Assembly (NCBI GenBank): GCA_021768085.1
Contig: JAETOJ010000033.1
Location: 1-46,275 of the forward strand
DNA from: Bacillota bacterium
GTDB lineage: Bacteria > Bacillota > Clostridia > Oscillospirales > Oscillospiraceae
Length of the DNA stretch: 46,275 nt
Reading direction: 5' to 3'
Shown here: positions 33,127 through 41,332 of the stretch, piece after piece
Layout of the letters: every line of letters starts with the position of its first letter
How positions within the stretch are numbered: position 1 is the stretch's first letter
Translations under genes and position numbers: made by a program
The notes under the pieces: model-generated
The model's database searches: none
Told to the model about the DNA's origin: nothing
The model's input: only the letters and a program-made list of their open reading frames with translations

Positions 33127-33155
33127 TTGTCCTTTGGGCCGGCCTGTGCTATACT
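33127..33155 (+). promoter_or_regulatory. Promoter of the RibD/DHFR-like gene
   Basis: -35 TTGTCC (33127-33132), 17 bp, -10 TATACT (33150-33155), 28 bp before ATG. Confidence 0.65.
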
Positions 33156-33183
33156 GGACCAATCATCAGTTTGGAGGGGTTGT

Positions 33184-33696
33184 ATGAGCGTCTGTTTTTA
33201 TGGCTGCGTCACCCTGGACGGCTATCTGGCCGACAAAAACCACGGCCTGGACTGGCTCCACCAGACCGGCGCCGCAGAGGACACCGGCTACGAGGACTTC
33301 TACCGGCGGATGGACGTGACCATCATGGGCCGCCGGACGTTCCGGGAGGTGGAGTCCCTGGGGGCCCCGGAAACTGTTTACCCCACCACCCGGAATTATG
33401 TGTTCACCCATGACGCCGCCTTCTCCCGGACCGGCTTCACCCCTGTCAGCGGCAGCGTGCCGGACTTCGTGGCGGCGCTGGGCCGGGATCAGAACATCTG
33501 GGTCATTGGCGGCGGCACGGTGCTGGCCCCTCTGCTGGACTGCGGCATGGTGGATTGCCTCATTCTGCAAATTGCCCCGGTTCTCTTGGGGGACGGCATT
33601 CCGCTGTTTACGCAGCAGGAAGCCCTCCGGCGGTTCCGGCTGGAGGGGGTCAGGCAATACGGGCAGTTTGCCGAGCTGACCTGTGCCAAAGCATAA
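33184..33696 (+). CDS. RibD C-terminal/DHFR-like reductase
   Basis: 170-aa protein of the small stand-alone dihydrofolate reductase-like group (YyaP/YfjR type). It begins with strand 'VCFYGCVTLDGYLAD', has 'TIMGRRTFREVE' near 47 and the NADPH-binding 'IWVIGGGTVLAPLLD' near 100. It probably reduces a pterin- or ribityl-type substrate with NADPH; true folate activity is doubtful as many members have other or unknown roles. ATG 33184 follows GGAGGGG. It is monocistronic between its own promoter and a strong terminator. Confidence 0.85.
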   Translation: MSVCFYGCVTLDGYLADKNHGLDWLHQTGAAEDTGYEDFYRRMDVTIMGRRTFREVESLGAPETVYPTTRNYVFTHDAAFSRTGFTPVSGSVPDFVAALGRDQNIWVIGGGTVLAPLLDCGMVDCLILQIAPVLLGDGIPLFTQQEALRRFRLEGVRQYGQFAELTCAKA

Positions 33697-33729
33697 AACT
33701 GCCCCGCCGGAAAACCGGCGGGGCAGTTT
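33696..33729. terminator. Bidirectional terminator
   Basis: AAACTGCCCCGCCGG (33696-33710), AAAA, CCGGCGGGGCAGTTT (33715-33729): a perfect 15-bp stem between two convergent genes. Confidence 0.85.
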
Positions 33730-33732
33730 GCC

Positions 33733-34104
33733 CTAAAGATCCTGAATACGAGTTTTTTTCAACTGCCCTATGGTTTTCCAGCGCTTGCCCAGCCGGCACG
33801 CGCCGTAGGCGAGGAGCAGCAGCAGGGTGGGGAGGTTCTCCACCAGCAGGGCGAGAAACAGCCGCCCGGTATAGTCCGACAGCCTGCCCTCGGCGCTGAG
33901 CATGGCAACCCGGCTGAGCAGCACCCCCACCCGCCAAATCAGCCACAGTCCCGGCAGCACCAGCCCCAGCCGCCCGTCCTTTTTCAGCGACAGGAAGATC
34001 TCCAGCGCCAGCGCCGCCGCCATCACCGCCAGGAATACCGGAATATCCGGCCCGTTTATGGTGACGAGAGCCTCGCCCTCCTCAAAGTGGAACCCGCTGC
34101 CCAT
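33733..34104 (-). CDS. Small multi-pass membrane protein in DUF2089 operon
   Basis: 123-aa protein with three hydrophobic segments (about 23-38, 47-64 and 83-103) and a basic C-terminus 'KRWKTIGQLKKTRIQDL'. I do not recognise a named family. ATG 34104 lies 3 bp after the DUF2089 stop with GGAGGAA just upstream, so the two are translated from one mRNA; in other Firmicutes a DUF2089 regulator is often followed by a membrane protein of unknown role, possibly a sensing partner. Confidence 0.75.
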   Translation of the reverse strand: MGSGFHFEEGEALVTINGPDIPVFLAVMAAALALEIFLSLKKDGRLGLVLPGLWLIWRVGVLLSRVAMLSAEGRLSDYTGRLFLALLVENLPTLLLLLAYGACRLGKRWKTIGQLKKTRIQDL

Positions 34105-34107
34105 GGG

Positions 34108-34398
34108 TCATTCCTCCTTCGTTTTGCGATATTCGCGGATCAGCAGCTTGGCCGTGCCAAAGTCCAGCTTGTCGTCCACCGCCAGCCGCTTCACCAGCGC
34201 CTCGTAGGGATCGGCCTGGATCGCCTCCGCCAGCCGGATCTTCTGGATCAGCCGATCCAGCCGCAGCCGCACCGTGGGGTAGCTCACCCCGTACTGCGCC
34301 GCCATCTCCTTCAGCGACCCGGAGGCCAGCACAAAGCGCCGGATAAAGGCCGCGTCCTCGTCCTCCAGGTTTTCCATCCAGGCAGGAAGTCGATCCAA
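34108..34398 (-). CDS. DUF2089-family regulator
   Basis: About 96-aa protein (DRLPAWMENLEDEDAAFIRRF, then 'SLKEMAAQYGVSYPTVRLRLDRLIQKI'), with a helix-turn-helix of the DUF2089/sigma-70 region 4 type, ending in a charged tail. Start chosen: TTG 34398, 8 nt after AAAGGAG; the ATG at 34416 contains this ribosome site and lies only about 7 nt from the predicted -10, so it would be leaderless. Probably an autoregulator of this two-gene operon. Confidence 0.8.
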   Translation of the reverse strand: MDRLPAWMENLEDEDAAFIRRFVLASGSLKEMAAQYGVSYPTVRLRLDRLIQKIRLAEAIQADPYEALVKRLAVDDKLDFGTAKLLIREYRKTKEE

Positions 34399-34423
34399 CG
34401 CTGCCACTCCTTTCATAAAATCA

Positions 34424-34451
34424 AGTATAACATAAATAATATTAAAATCAA
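34424..34451 (-). promoter_or_regulatory. Promoter of the DUF2089 operon
   Basis: Minus strand: -35 TTGATT, 16 bp, -10 TATACT. The decamer CTTGATTTTA occurs twice, at the -35 and just after the -10, and may be an operator pair. Confidence 0.6.
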
Positions 34452-34476
34452 GATTTATTTTTTATTCCATCAAACA

Positions 34477-34511
34477 AAAGCGCCGCCCCTAATCTGCCGG
34501 GGCGGCGCTTT
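34477..34511 (-). terminator. Terminator of the TrpXYZ-type ABC operon
   Basis: On the minus strand AAGCGCCGCCCC...GGGGCGGCGCTTTTGTTT: a 13-bp stem with a T-rich tail after the ATPase gene. Confidence 0.85.
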
Positions 34512-34530
34512 GTTCGTTTGGAAGGAGCGG

Positions 34531-35325
34531 TCAGCCCAGCAGCAGCTTGTCGTCCGCCTCGTCCGAGCCGGTGGCCTGGCCGAACCGGGCCAGCAGATCC
34601 TCCACGGTGAGCTTCTTCTTATCCTCCCCGGCGATGTCCAGGGCGACGCGCCCCTCGTACATCATGATCAGCCGGTTGCCGTGGACGATGGCGTCCTTCA
34701 TGTTGTGGGTGATCATCAGGGTGGTGAGCTTATCCTTCTGGACAATGCGCTCGGTGGCCTCCAGCACCTTGGCCGCCGTCTTGGGATCCAGCGCCGCGGT
34801 GTGCTCGTCCAGCAGCAGCAGGTCGGGCTTTTGCAGGGTGGCCATCAGCAGGGTGAGGGCCTGCCGCTGCCCGCCGGACAGCAGCCCCACCTTGGAGGTG
34901 AGGCGATCCTCCAGCCCCAGATCCAGAATTTTGAGCACCTCCCGGTAGTGCTCCCGCTCGTCCCGGGTGATGCCGGGGCGGAGGGTGCGGCCCCGGCCCC
35001 GGCGGGAAGCCAGGGCCAGGTTCTCCTCAATCTGCATGGTGGCGGCGGTGCCCATCATGGGATCCTGGAACACCCGGCCAATATACTTGGCCCGCTTGTG
35101 CTCGGGCAGCTTGGTCACGTCCGCGCCACCGATGGAGATGGTGCCGGAGTCCACCGGCCACACCCCCGCCACCGCGTTGAGCAGGGTGGACTTGCCCGCC
35201 CCGTTGCCGCCGATGACGGTGACGAAATCCCCGTCCTCCAGGGTGAGGGACACCCCGTTCAGCGCCGTCTTTTCGTTAACGGTGCCGGGGTTGAAGGTCT
35301 TGTAGATATTCTGCACGTCAAGCAT
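34531..35325 (-). CDS. ABC transporter ATPase (TrpZ-like)
   Basis: 264-aa nucleotide-binding subunit. Walker A 'GGNGAGKST' near 39, Q-loop 'RVFQDPM' near 85, signature 'LLSGGQRQAL' near 147, Walker B 'LLLLDEHTAALD' near 168 and switch His in 'MITHNMKD' near 202. It powers import with the permease and lipoprotein encoded upstream. It overlaps the permease stop by 8 bp, so translation is coupled. Confidence 0.93.
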   Translation of the reverse strand: MLDVQNIYKTFNPGTVNEKTALNGVSLTLEDGDFVTVIGGNGAGKSTLLNAVAGVWPVDSGTISIGGADVTKLPEHKRAKYIGRVFQDPMMGTAATMQIEENLALASRRGRGRTLRPGITRDEREHYREVLKILDLGLEDRLTSKVGLLSGGQRQALTLLMATLQKPDLLLLDEHTAALDPKTAAKVLEATERIVQKDKLTTLMITHNMKDAIVHGNRLIMMYEGRVALDIAGEDKKKLTVEDLLARFGQATGSDEADDKLLLG

Positions 35326-36271
35326 GAGCGCTGCCCCCCTTTCCCGCCGGGATCACCTTTTTGGCAAAGTACCGCCCCTTCCAGTGGGGCACCGCCAGGA
35401 ACATGGCCACCACCAGGGCGGTGAGCAGCTTCAGATCGTCGGTGGACAGCCCCAGCCGCAGCACAAACTGGATCACGATGTAGTAGATCACCGCGCCGAT
35501 GGCGCAGGCCAGCAGCTTCAGCGCGAAGTTGCGGAACACCTTGGAGAACAGCACCTCGCCGATGATCACGGCGGCCAGGCCGATGACGATGGCACCCCGG
35601 CCCATGTTCACGTCGGCAAACCCCTGGTACTGGGCCAGCAGCGCCCCGGCCAGCGCCACCAGGGCGTTGGACACCATCAGCCCCAGCACCTTGCACAGGT
35701 TGGTGCTGATGCCCTGGGCCCGGGCCATATTGCCGTTGGAGCCGGTGGCCCGCAGGGCGCAGCCCAGCTCGGTGCCGAAGAACCAGTACAGCACGGCGAT
35801 AACCACCACCGTAAAGACAGCCAGCGGGATCAGCGGGTTGTTTAGGGCCAAATCCCGCACATAGCGGGCGGACACCAGCAGGCCGTACTTGTCCACACTG
35901 ATGGGCAGGTTGGCCCTGCCGCCCCCGGTGCCCCAGCCCATAATCCGCAGGTTCACGGAGTACAGGGCCAGCTGGGTCAGGATGCCGGACAGGATGGCGG
36001 GGATACCGCAGGCGGTGTGGAGCAGGCCGGTGACCAGCCCCGCCAGCAGCCCCGCCAGTACGGCGCACACCATGGCCACGCCCACCGGCGCCCCGTTGAG
36101 GGTGAGCAGGACGCACACGGCCGCCCCGGTGCCCAGGGAGCCGTCCACCGTCAGGTCGGCGATGTCCATAATCTTATAGGTAATATACACGCCAATGGCC
36201 ATCACGCCCCAGGCGAGGCCCTGGGCCGCGGCCCCGGGCATGGAGTTGAGCAGAGAAGTCAGGAAAGCCAC
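35318..36271 (-). CDS. ABC transporter permease (TrpY-like)
   Basis: 317-aa membrane subunit with about nine hydrophobic segments, related to LivH-type permeases ('DIADLTVDGSLGTGAAV' near 37, 'RATGSNGNMARAQGI' near 176). Together with an SBP of the DUF534 type and a LivF-like ATPase this is the TrpXYZ arrangement proposed for tryptophan or other aromatic amino acids; substrate not proven. It lies 120 bp downstream of the SBP gene, with a hairpin in the gap. Confidence 0.9.
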   Translation of the reverse strand: MAFLTSLLNSMPGAAAQGLAWGVMAIGVYITYKIMDIADLTVDGSLGTGAAVCVLLTLNGAPVGVAMVCAVLAGLLAGLVTGLLHTACGIPAILSGILTQLALYSVNLRIMGWGTGGGRANLPISVDKYGLLVSARYVRDLALNNPLIPLAVFTVVVIAVLYWFFGTELGCALRATGSNGNMARAQGISTNLCKVLGLMVSNALVALAGALLAQYQGFADVNMGRGAIVIGLAAVIIGEVLFSKVFRNFALKLLACAIGAVIYYIVIQFVLRLGLSTDDLKLLTALVVAMFLAVPHWKGRYFAKKVIPAGKGGSAHA

Positions 36272-36334
36272 AAGTTTCCCCCCGGTTTCAATCTAAAGTT
36301 TGGAAACAGCACAAAGACGGCAAAGGCCGGGAAC

Positions 36335-36365
36335 AGGCGGGAAGGGGAAGCTCCCCTTCCCGCCT
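36335..36365 (-). promoter_or_regulatory. Intra-operon hairpin between SBP and permease genes
   Basis: AGGCGGGAAGGGGA (36335-36348) pairs perfectly with TCCCCTTCCCGCCT (36352-36365). It has no T-run; such hairpins usually stabilise the upstream SBP message so more SBP than permease is made. Confidence 0.65.
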
Positions 36366-36398
36366 CGCCCCAGCTGGCCGGTTTGGATGATTGGTGCG

Positions 36399-37427
36399 TT
36401 ACTCCGCCGCAATGGCCTCGTAGCCCTCGGGGGCGGTGATGCCCAGGGTCTCGCAGTTGGCGGCGTTATACTTCTTCACCACCTGGGGGGCGGACTTCAC
36501 CGGCATGGTGGACACGTCCGCGCCGTTCATCAGGATGTCGTAGGCCATCTCGCCGGCGATGTGGCCGATGTCGTAATAGCTGATGGTCAGCGTCACCACG
36601 CCGCACCCTTTGCACAGGCCCTCCTCGCCGGTCACCACGGGCACCTTGGCGGGCAGCACCACGTTGGCGATGGCCTCGGTGTTGTCGGCGGCGGTGTTGT
36701 CGGTGGGGATATAGATCACGTCGCTGCCCTCGCAGGCGGTCTGGGTGACGGCGGCCACGTCGTTGGTGTCATTGAAGGCGAACCGCTTGACCTCGTAGCC
36801 CATGCCCTTCAGGTGGCCCTCGATCACGTCGCACTGATAGGCGGAGTTGGGCTCGCCGGAGCAGTAGAGCAGGCCCACGGTCTGGGCGTCGGGGAAGATC
36901 TCCTGGATCATGGCGGCCTGCTGATCCAGGGGGGCCAGGTCGGAGGTGCCGGACACGTTGGTGCCCACGGTGCCGTTCCAGTCGCTGATCTCCAGGGCGG
37001 TGGCATAGTCGGTGACGGAGGTGCCCAGCACAGGGATGGTGCTGGTGGCGGAGGCGGCGGCCTGAAGGGGAGCGGTGGCGTTGGCCAGGATCAGATCCAC
37101 CTTCTTGGACACGAAGCCGTCAATGATGGTGGGGCACAGGCTGGAGTCGCCGCTGGCGTTGCCCTCCTCGAACTTCACGTTGCCCTCGCCCAGCTTCTCG
37201 ATGAGGGCGTCTTTGAAGCCCTGGGTGGCGGCGTCCAGCGCCTCGTGGGGGGCCAGCTGGCAGATGCCCACGGTGTAGGTCTTGCCGTCGCCGGCGGGCT
37301 CGCCCTGGGAGTCTTTGGTCTCGGCGGGCTGGGTATCGGCCGCGCCGGGGTTGTTGGAGCAGGCGGCCAGAGACAGGGCCATGGTCAGCGCCAGCAGCAG
37401 CGCGGTGAGTTTGGACAATTTTTTCAT
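36399..37427 (-). CDS. ABC transporter substrate-binding lipoprotein (TrpX-like, DUF534)
   Basis: 342-aa lipoprotein. Signal peptide with lipobox 'LSLAACSNN' (Cys about residue 21), a short acidic linker, and the two-lobed ABC_sub_bind fold ('YTVGICQLAPHEALDAATQGF' region near 45, 'ANATAPLQAAASATSTIPVLG', 'VIYIPTDNTAADNTEA'). It binds the substrate outside the membrane for the permease and ATPase that follow. ATG 37427 lies after GGAGGAATTCAGA. The leader is about 80 nt; no T-box or tryptophan-rich leader peptide is seen. Confidence 0.93.
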   Translation of the reverse strand: MKKLSKLTALLLALTMALSLAACSNNPGAADTQPAETKDSQGEPAGDGKTYTVGICQLAPHEALDAATQGFKDALIEKLGEGNVKFEEGNASGDSSLCPTIIDGFVSKKVDLILANATAPLQAAASATSTIPVLGTSVTDYATALEISDWNGTVGTNVSGTSDLAPLDQQAAMIQEIFPDAQTVGLLYCSGEPNSAYQCDVIEGHLKGMGYEVKRFAFNDTNDVAAVTQTACEGSDVIYIPTDNTAADNTEAIANVVLPAKVPVVTGEEGLCKGCGVVTLTISYYDIGHIAGEMAYDILMNGADVSTMPVKSAPQVVKKYNAANCETLGITAPEGYEAIAAE

Positions 37428-37515
37428 TCTGAATTCCTCCATTTGGGTTGCTTTACTGCTTTTAGCCGTCAAAGTGCTGGCGGCAAAAGGCCGGGCCCGG
37501 AGGCCCACGCCTGAC

Positions 37516-37544
37516 AGTATAACGCTTTAACGCGCTGGTGTCAA
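37516..37544 (-). promoter_or_regulatory. Promoter of the TrpXYZ-type operon
   Basis: Minus strand: -35 TTGACA, 17 bp, -10 TATACT. The spacer contains GCGTTAAAGCGTTA, a direct repeat that may be an operator. Confidence 0.75.
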
Positions 37545-37635
37545 GAAAAAATCGCCCCGGCCCGCCATTTTTCCCGTCCGGCCCTGAAAGCCGGGTGGAA
37601 AGCCAGGTGCGCGGCGGCCCGGAGCCCTGGAAAAC

Positions 37636-37672
37636 GCCCTGATCCGGAAGTCAAGGGCTTCCAGATCAGGGT
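37636..37672. terminator. Terminator after addA
   Basis: CCCTGATCCGGAAG and CTTCCAGATCAGGG form a 14-bp stem with one mismatch, followed by TGTTTTT on the plus strand and GCGTTTTC on the minus strand, which is where addA transcription would end. Confidence 0.75.
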
Positions 37673-37759
37673 GTTTTTCCGTATCATATCAAACGCTCCG
37701 GCATCATGGAGGCGGGCCGACGTCCTCATCGGCCCTTGCCATACCCGCCGCGGGGCACA

Positions 37760-40700
37760 TTACACCTCCACCGCCCGCCCGACGGAGAAGAACCACAGGC
37801 ACCTCCGGCCCACCGCCACCCCCGCCGCCTGGGACAGGACGCGGCTGTACGCCTTGAGCTGGGGCCGATAGTCCTCTGCCCGGGCGTCCACCTGATCCAG
37901 CCCCACCCGGTCGGTCTTGAAGTCCAGCACGGTGGCGGTGCCGTCCTCCTCCATGAACCAGCAGTCCACCACCCCCTGGAGCAGCACCTCCTCTCCCGCC
38001 GGGGCCTCGGGGTAGTAGTCCGCCGCGGGGCATAGCAGGGAGAATTTGAACTCCCGCTCCACCCGGGGGGAGCGCCGCAGCCGCAGGCCCAGCTCCGACC
38101 GGAAAAAGGCCAGAATGTCCGCCGGGTTCACCGCGTTCCCCTGCTGGGGGGTGATGTACTGCCCCTCCACCAGCCGGGTGATCTCATCGGCGATGTCGGC
38201 AAAGCTGCCCGTCCGGTCATAGTTCAGGTACTGCATCACCATGTGCAGGGCGGTGCCCCGCTGGGTGGGGGTGAGGGGCCGCTCCCCCTGGAACACCGGG
38301 CGGCGCAGGACGGTCTGGGGCGGGGCGGGGGACAGCTCCACCCCGTGCTCCGCCGCCTCGCTGTCCTTCTCTCGGCCCTTGAGCTGGGTGGCGGTAAGCT
38401 TGGAGGGGATATCCGCGCAGGCCATATGGGGATAGCGCCACCCCAGCCGCTCCCCCAGCCCCTCCGGCAAGGCCGCGCCGCCCTCGGTCTGGGTCGTCTC
38501 CCCAGCCCCCAGCTCCCCGGGGGCCAGGAAGGCCCCGGCGGACAACAGCCGGATGTCCCAGGGCAGGCCCTCCTCCGCCGGGGGCAGGGGACGGGGGGCG
38601 TCCAGCCCCACCCACAGGGGGGCGCTGTCCCCCCGGCACAGCGCCGGAGAAAGCACCCACTCCGCCATGGAGCGGGCGGAGGCCATCTGCCGGGGGGGCG
38701 GCGGGCACTGGGCCTGGGCCGCCAGGGTTGCCAGCTGCCCGCCCCGTCCATTGACGGCGGCAAACAAGATCAGCTTGTGTTCCGCCCGGGTCATGGCCAC
38801 GTAGAGCAGCCGCAGCTCCTCCGAGCGCAGCTCCCGCCGGAGCCGCAGGGCCAGCGCGTCCCGGGCGATGGTGGTGTACCGCAGCCCCCGCTGCCGATCC
38901 ACCCGCTTGGGGCCCAGCCCCAGGTCGGGGTGGAACAGGATGGGGGCCTTGGCGTCCGCCTCGTTGAACTGCCTGTCCAGGCCGCACAGCAGCACCACCG
39001 GGAACTCCAGCCCCTTGGAGCGGTGGATGGACAGCAGGCGCACCCCGCCCCCCTCCCCGCCGGGGACGGGCACGGGGATGCCGTTCTCCGCCATCCGGCT
39101 CAGGTGGAGCAGGAAAGCCATCAGCCCCCGGTGGCCCCCGCTCTCAAACCGGGCGGCCTCGTCGTACAAGGCCATCAGGTTGGCCCGCCGCCGCTCCCCG
39201 TCGGGCAGGGCGGCAAACACGGCGGGGATATCCAGCCGCCCGTAGAGCCGCCACAGCAGCCGGTGGCTGCCCTCCTCCGCCGCCAGCTCCCGCAGCTCGG
39301 CCAGCAGGGCCAGGAACTGAGCGCAGTCCTGCTCCCCCCGCTCCGCCCCGGCGCACAGGCAGTCGTACACCGAGCCCTCCCCCCAAGCCCGCAGCGCCGC
39401 CAGCCGGTCGGGGGTGAAGTCGAACAGGGGGGAGCGCAGCGCCGCCAGCAGGGCCACGTCCTGCCGGGGGTTGTCCAGCACCTGGAGCAGGGCGATGGCC
39501 ACCGAGATCTCGGTGGTGCCGAAGAACTCCTGCCCCCCCTCGCTGATCCAGGGGACGCCCTGCTCATCCAGGGCGGCGGCGTAGTACCGCAGCACCGGGC
39601 CGGGGGAGCGCAGCAGGATCACGATATCCTCCGGCCGCACCGGCCTGTCCCCCACGGGCAGGCCCGACGCCAGCAGCTCCCGGACACGCCGGGCGGCGGC
39701 CCGGGCGGCGAGCAGATCCTTGTCCGGCCGCTCCTCCTCCCCGGCCTCCTCCTCTGGGTCGGGCAGGGCGGACAGATCTACGCAGTTCAGCTCCACGGCG
39801 TACCGGGGGTCGGGGGTCAGATCCGCCCGCCCGGGCCGCAGGGCCTCCGCGTCCGTATAATCCAGCTCTCCCACCACCCGGGTCATCACGTTCCGGAAGA
39901 TGAAATTCACCCCGCTGAGCACTTCGGGCCGGGATCGGAAGTTGTCCGACAGCAGGATCTTCCGCCCCTGGCCGGGGGCGGCCGCCTCCGCCGGGGGATA
40001 CTCCTCGTACTTTTGCAGGAAGATCTCCGGTTCCGCCAGCCGGAAGCGGTAGATGGACTGCTTCACGTCCCCCACCAGGAACAGGTTGTCCCCGCTGGAC
40101 AGCGCCCCGAAAATGGCGTTCTGCACGGCGTTGGTGTCCTGGTACTCGTCCACCATGATCTCCCGGTACTGCCGCCCCACGTCCCGGGCCAGGGGGGAGG
40201 GGGCGCCGTCCTCCCCGGTGAGCAGGGCGGCGGTGAGGTGCTCGCCGTCGGCGAAGTCGATGAGGCGGCGGTGACCCTTTAGGGCGGTAAAGGCCCGGTC
40301 GAACTCCGCCGTCACGTCCAGCAGGGCCTCCATGGCGGGGCCCATGGCCCGCAGATCCTCCATGGCCTCCTCCCCGCCCACGTCGAACCGCTCCCCCAGC
40401 TTCTTGAGCTGCTTCTTGCACTCGTCCCGCTGGGCGGTCATCCGGGCCTTCAGGGCCTCGTCGTGCTCGCCTCGCTTCAGCCCCGGCCGGGGAAAGGGGA
40501 TGGGGAAGCAGGACGCAGCCCCGTCCCATCCCTCCCGCAGGGCATCCCGCAGCCTCTCCAGCCCCTCCATCGTCTCGTCCAGAGTGGGGCCGTAGTTCTT
40601 ATCCAGCAGGGCGTCCCAGGTGATCTCGTCCCGCAGGGCGGACAGCGCCCCCAGCCAGTAGCTTGTCAGCTCGTCCGCGTCCGCCAGCAGGGCCTGGCCC

Positions 40701-41332
40701 CAAGGGGTGTCCTCGGGGCCCATCCCTGACCGGAGCAGGTAGTCTCGCTTCCGCGCCAGCAGCCAGCTTGCCGGATCCGCTTGGGCCTGCACCCGGCGGT
40801 GGATATCCAGAACCACATCCTCCAGGGTCTGGTCGTCCCGCTCCCCCGCCAGGGCGTCCACCAGAGCGGCAAAGGCCGGGTCGCCCTCGATGGCAGCGTA
40901 CCGCTCCTCCAGCACCTCCTCCAGGGCCTGCCGGCGCAGCTCGTCCCCCTCGGCCTCATCGCACAGGCGAAAGTCGGGATCCAAGTCCGCCAGGTGGCCC
41001 CACTGGCGCAGAAAGTCCAGGCAGAAGGCGTCGATGGTGCAGATGGGGGCCTTGTATACCAGGGTGGCGTTGCGCCGCAGGTGCCGATCTCCAGGCTTTT
41101 GGGCCAGGCGGGCGTGTATGCCCGCCGAGATCCGATCCCGCAGCTCCGCTGCCGCGGCGTTGGTGAAGGTGATCACCAGGAAGCGGTCGATGTCCTCCCC
41201 CTGTTCCACCCAGCCCATCAGCCGCTCCACCAGCACCCGGGTCTTGCCCGAGCCCGCCGCCGCCGACACCAGCAGGTTTCCCCCCCGGTTGTCCACCGCC
41301 GCCCGCTGCTCCCTTGTCAGCTCAATGGCCAT
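37760..41332 (-). CDS. addA: AddA helicase-nuclease subunit
   Basis: 1190-aa UvrD-family helicase plus nuclease that processes DNA double-strand ends for RecA. Walker A 'SAAAGSGKTRVLVERL' near residue 22, Walker B/motif II 'MVDEYQDTN' near 395, motif VI 'YVAMTRAEHKL' near 865, and the nuclease motif 'VLDFKTDRVG' near 1145. ATG 41332 chosen because it starts MAIELTREQRAAV, the usual AddA beginning, and overlaps the addB stop by 11 bp; the longer ORF upstream lies inside addB. The pair is translationally coupled. Confidence 0.96.
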   Translation of the reverse strand: MAIELTREQRAAVDNRGGNLLVSAAAGSGKTRVLVERLMGWVEQGEDIDRFLVITFTNAAAAELRDRISAGIHARLAQKPGDRHLRRNATLVYKAPICTIDAFCLDFLRQWGHLADLDPDFRLCDEAEGDELRRQALEEVLEERYAAIEGDPAFAALVDALAGERDDQTLEDVVLDIHRRVQAQADPASWLLARKRDYLLRSGMGPEDTPWGQALLADADELTSYWLGALSALRDEITWDALLDKNYGPTLDETMEGLERLRDALREGWDGAASCFPIPFPRPGLKRGEHDEALKARMTAQRDECKKQLKKLGERFDVGGEEAMEDLRAMGPAMEALLDVTAEFDRAFTALKGHRRLIDFADGEHLTAALLTGEDGAPSPLARDVGRQYREIMVDEYQDTNAVQNAIFGALSSGDNLFLVGDVKQSIYRFRLAEPEIFLQKYEEYPPAEAAAPGQGRKILLSDNFRSRPEVLSGVNFIFRNVMTRVVGELDYTDAEALRPGRADLTPDPRYAVELNCVDLSALPDPEEEAGEEERPDKDLLAARAAARRVRELLASGLPVGDRPVRPEDIVILLRSPGPVLRYYAAALDEQGVPWISEGGQEFFGTTEISVAIALLQVLDNPRQDVALLAALRSPLFDFTPDRLAALRAWGEGSVYDCLCAGAERGEQDCAQFLALLAELRELAAEEGSHRLLWRLYGRLDIPAVFAALPDGERRRANLMALYDEAARFESGGHRGLMAFLLHLSRMAENGIPVPVPGGEGGGVRLLSIHRSKGLEFPVVLLCGLDRQFNEADAKAPILFHPDLGLGPKRVDRQRGLRYTTIARDALALRLRRELRSEELRLLYVAMTRAEHKLILFAAVNGRGGQLATLAAQAQCPPPPRQMASARSMAEWVLSPALCRGDSAPLWVGLDAPRPLPPAEEGLPWDIRLLSAGAFLAPGELGAGETTQTEGGAALPEGLGERLGWRYPHMACADIPSKLTATQLKGREKDSEAAEHGVELSPAPPQTVLRRPVFQGERPLTPTQRGTALHMVMQYLNYDRTGSFADIADEITRLVEGQYITPQQGNAVNPADILAFFRSELGLRLRRSPRVEREFKFSLLCPAADYYPEAPAGEEVLLQGVVDCWFMEEDGTATVLDFKTDRVGLDQVDARAEDYRPQLKAYSRVLSQAAGVAVGRRCLWFFSVGRAVEV

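Noticed and set aside
37428-37515. T-box or tryptophan attenuator upstream of the TrpXYZ-type operon.
   Set aside because: The leader of about 80 nt has no T-box sequence (TGGNACCGCG) and no Trp-rich leader peptide.
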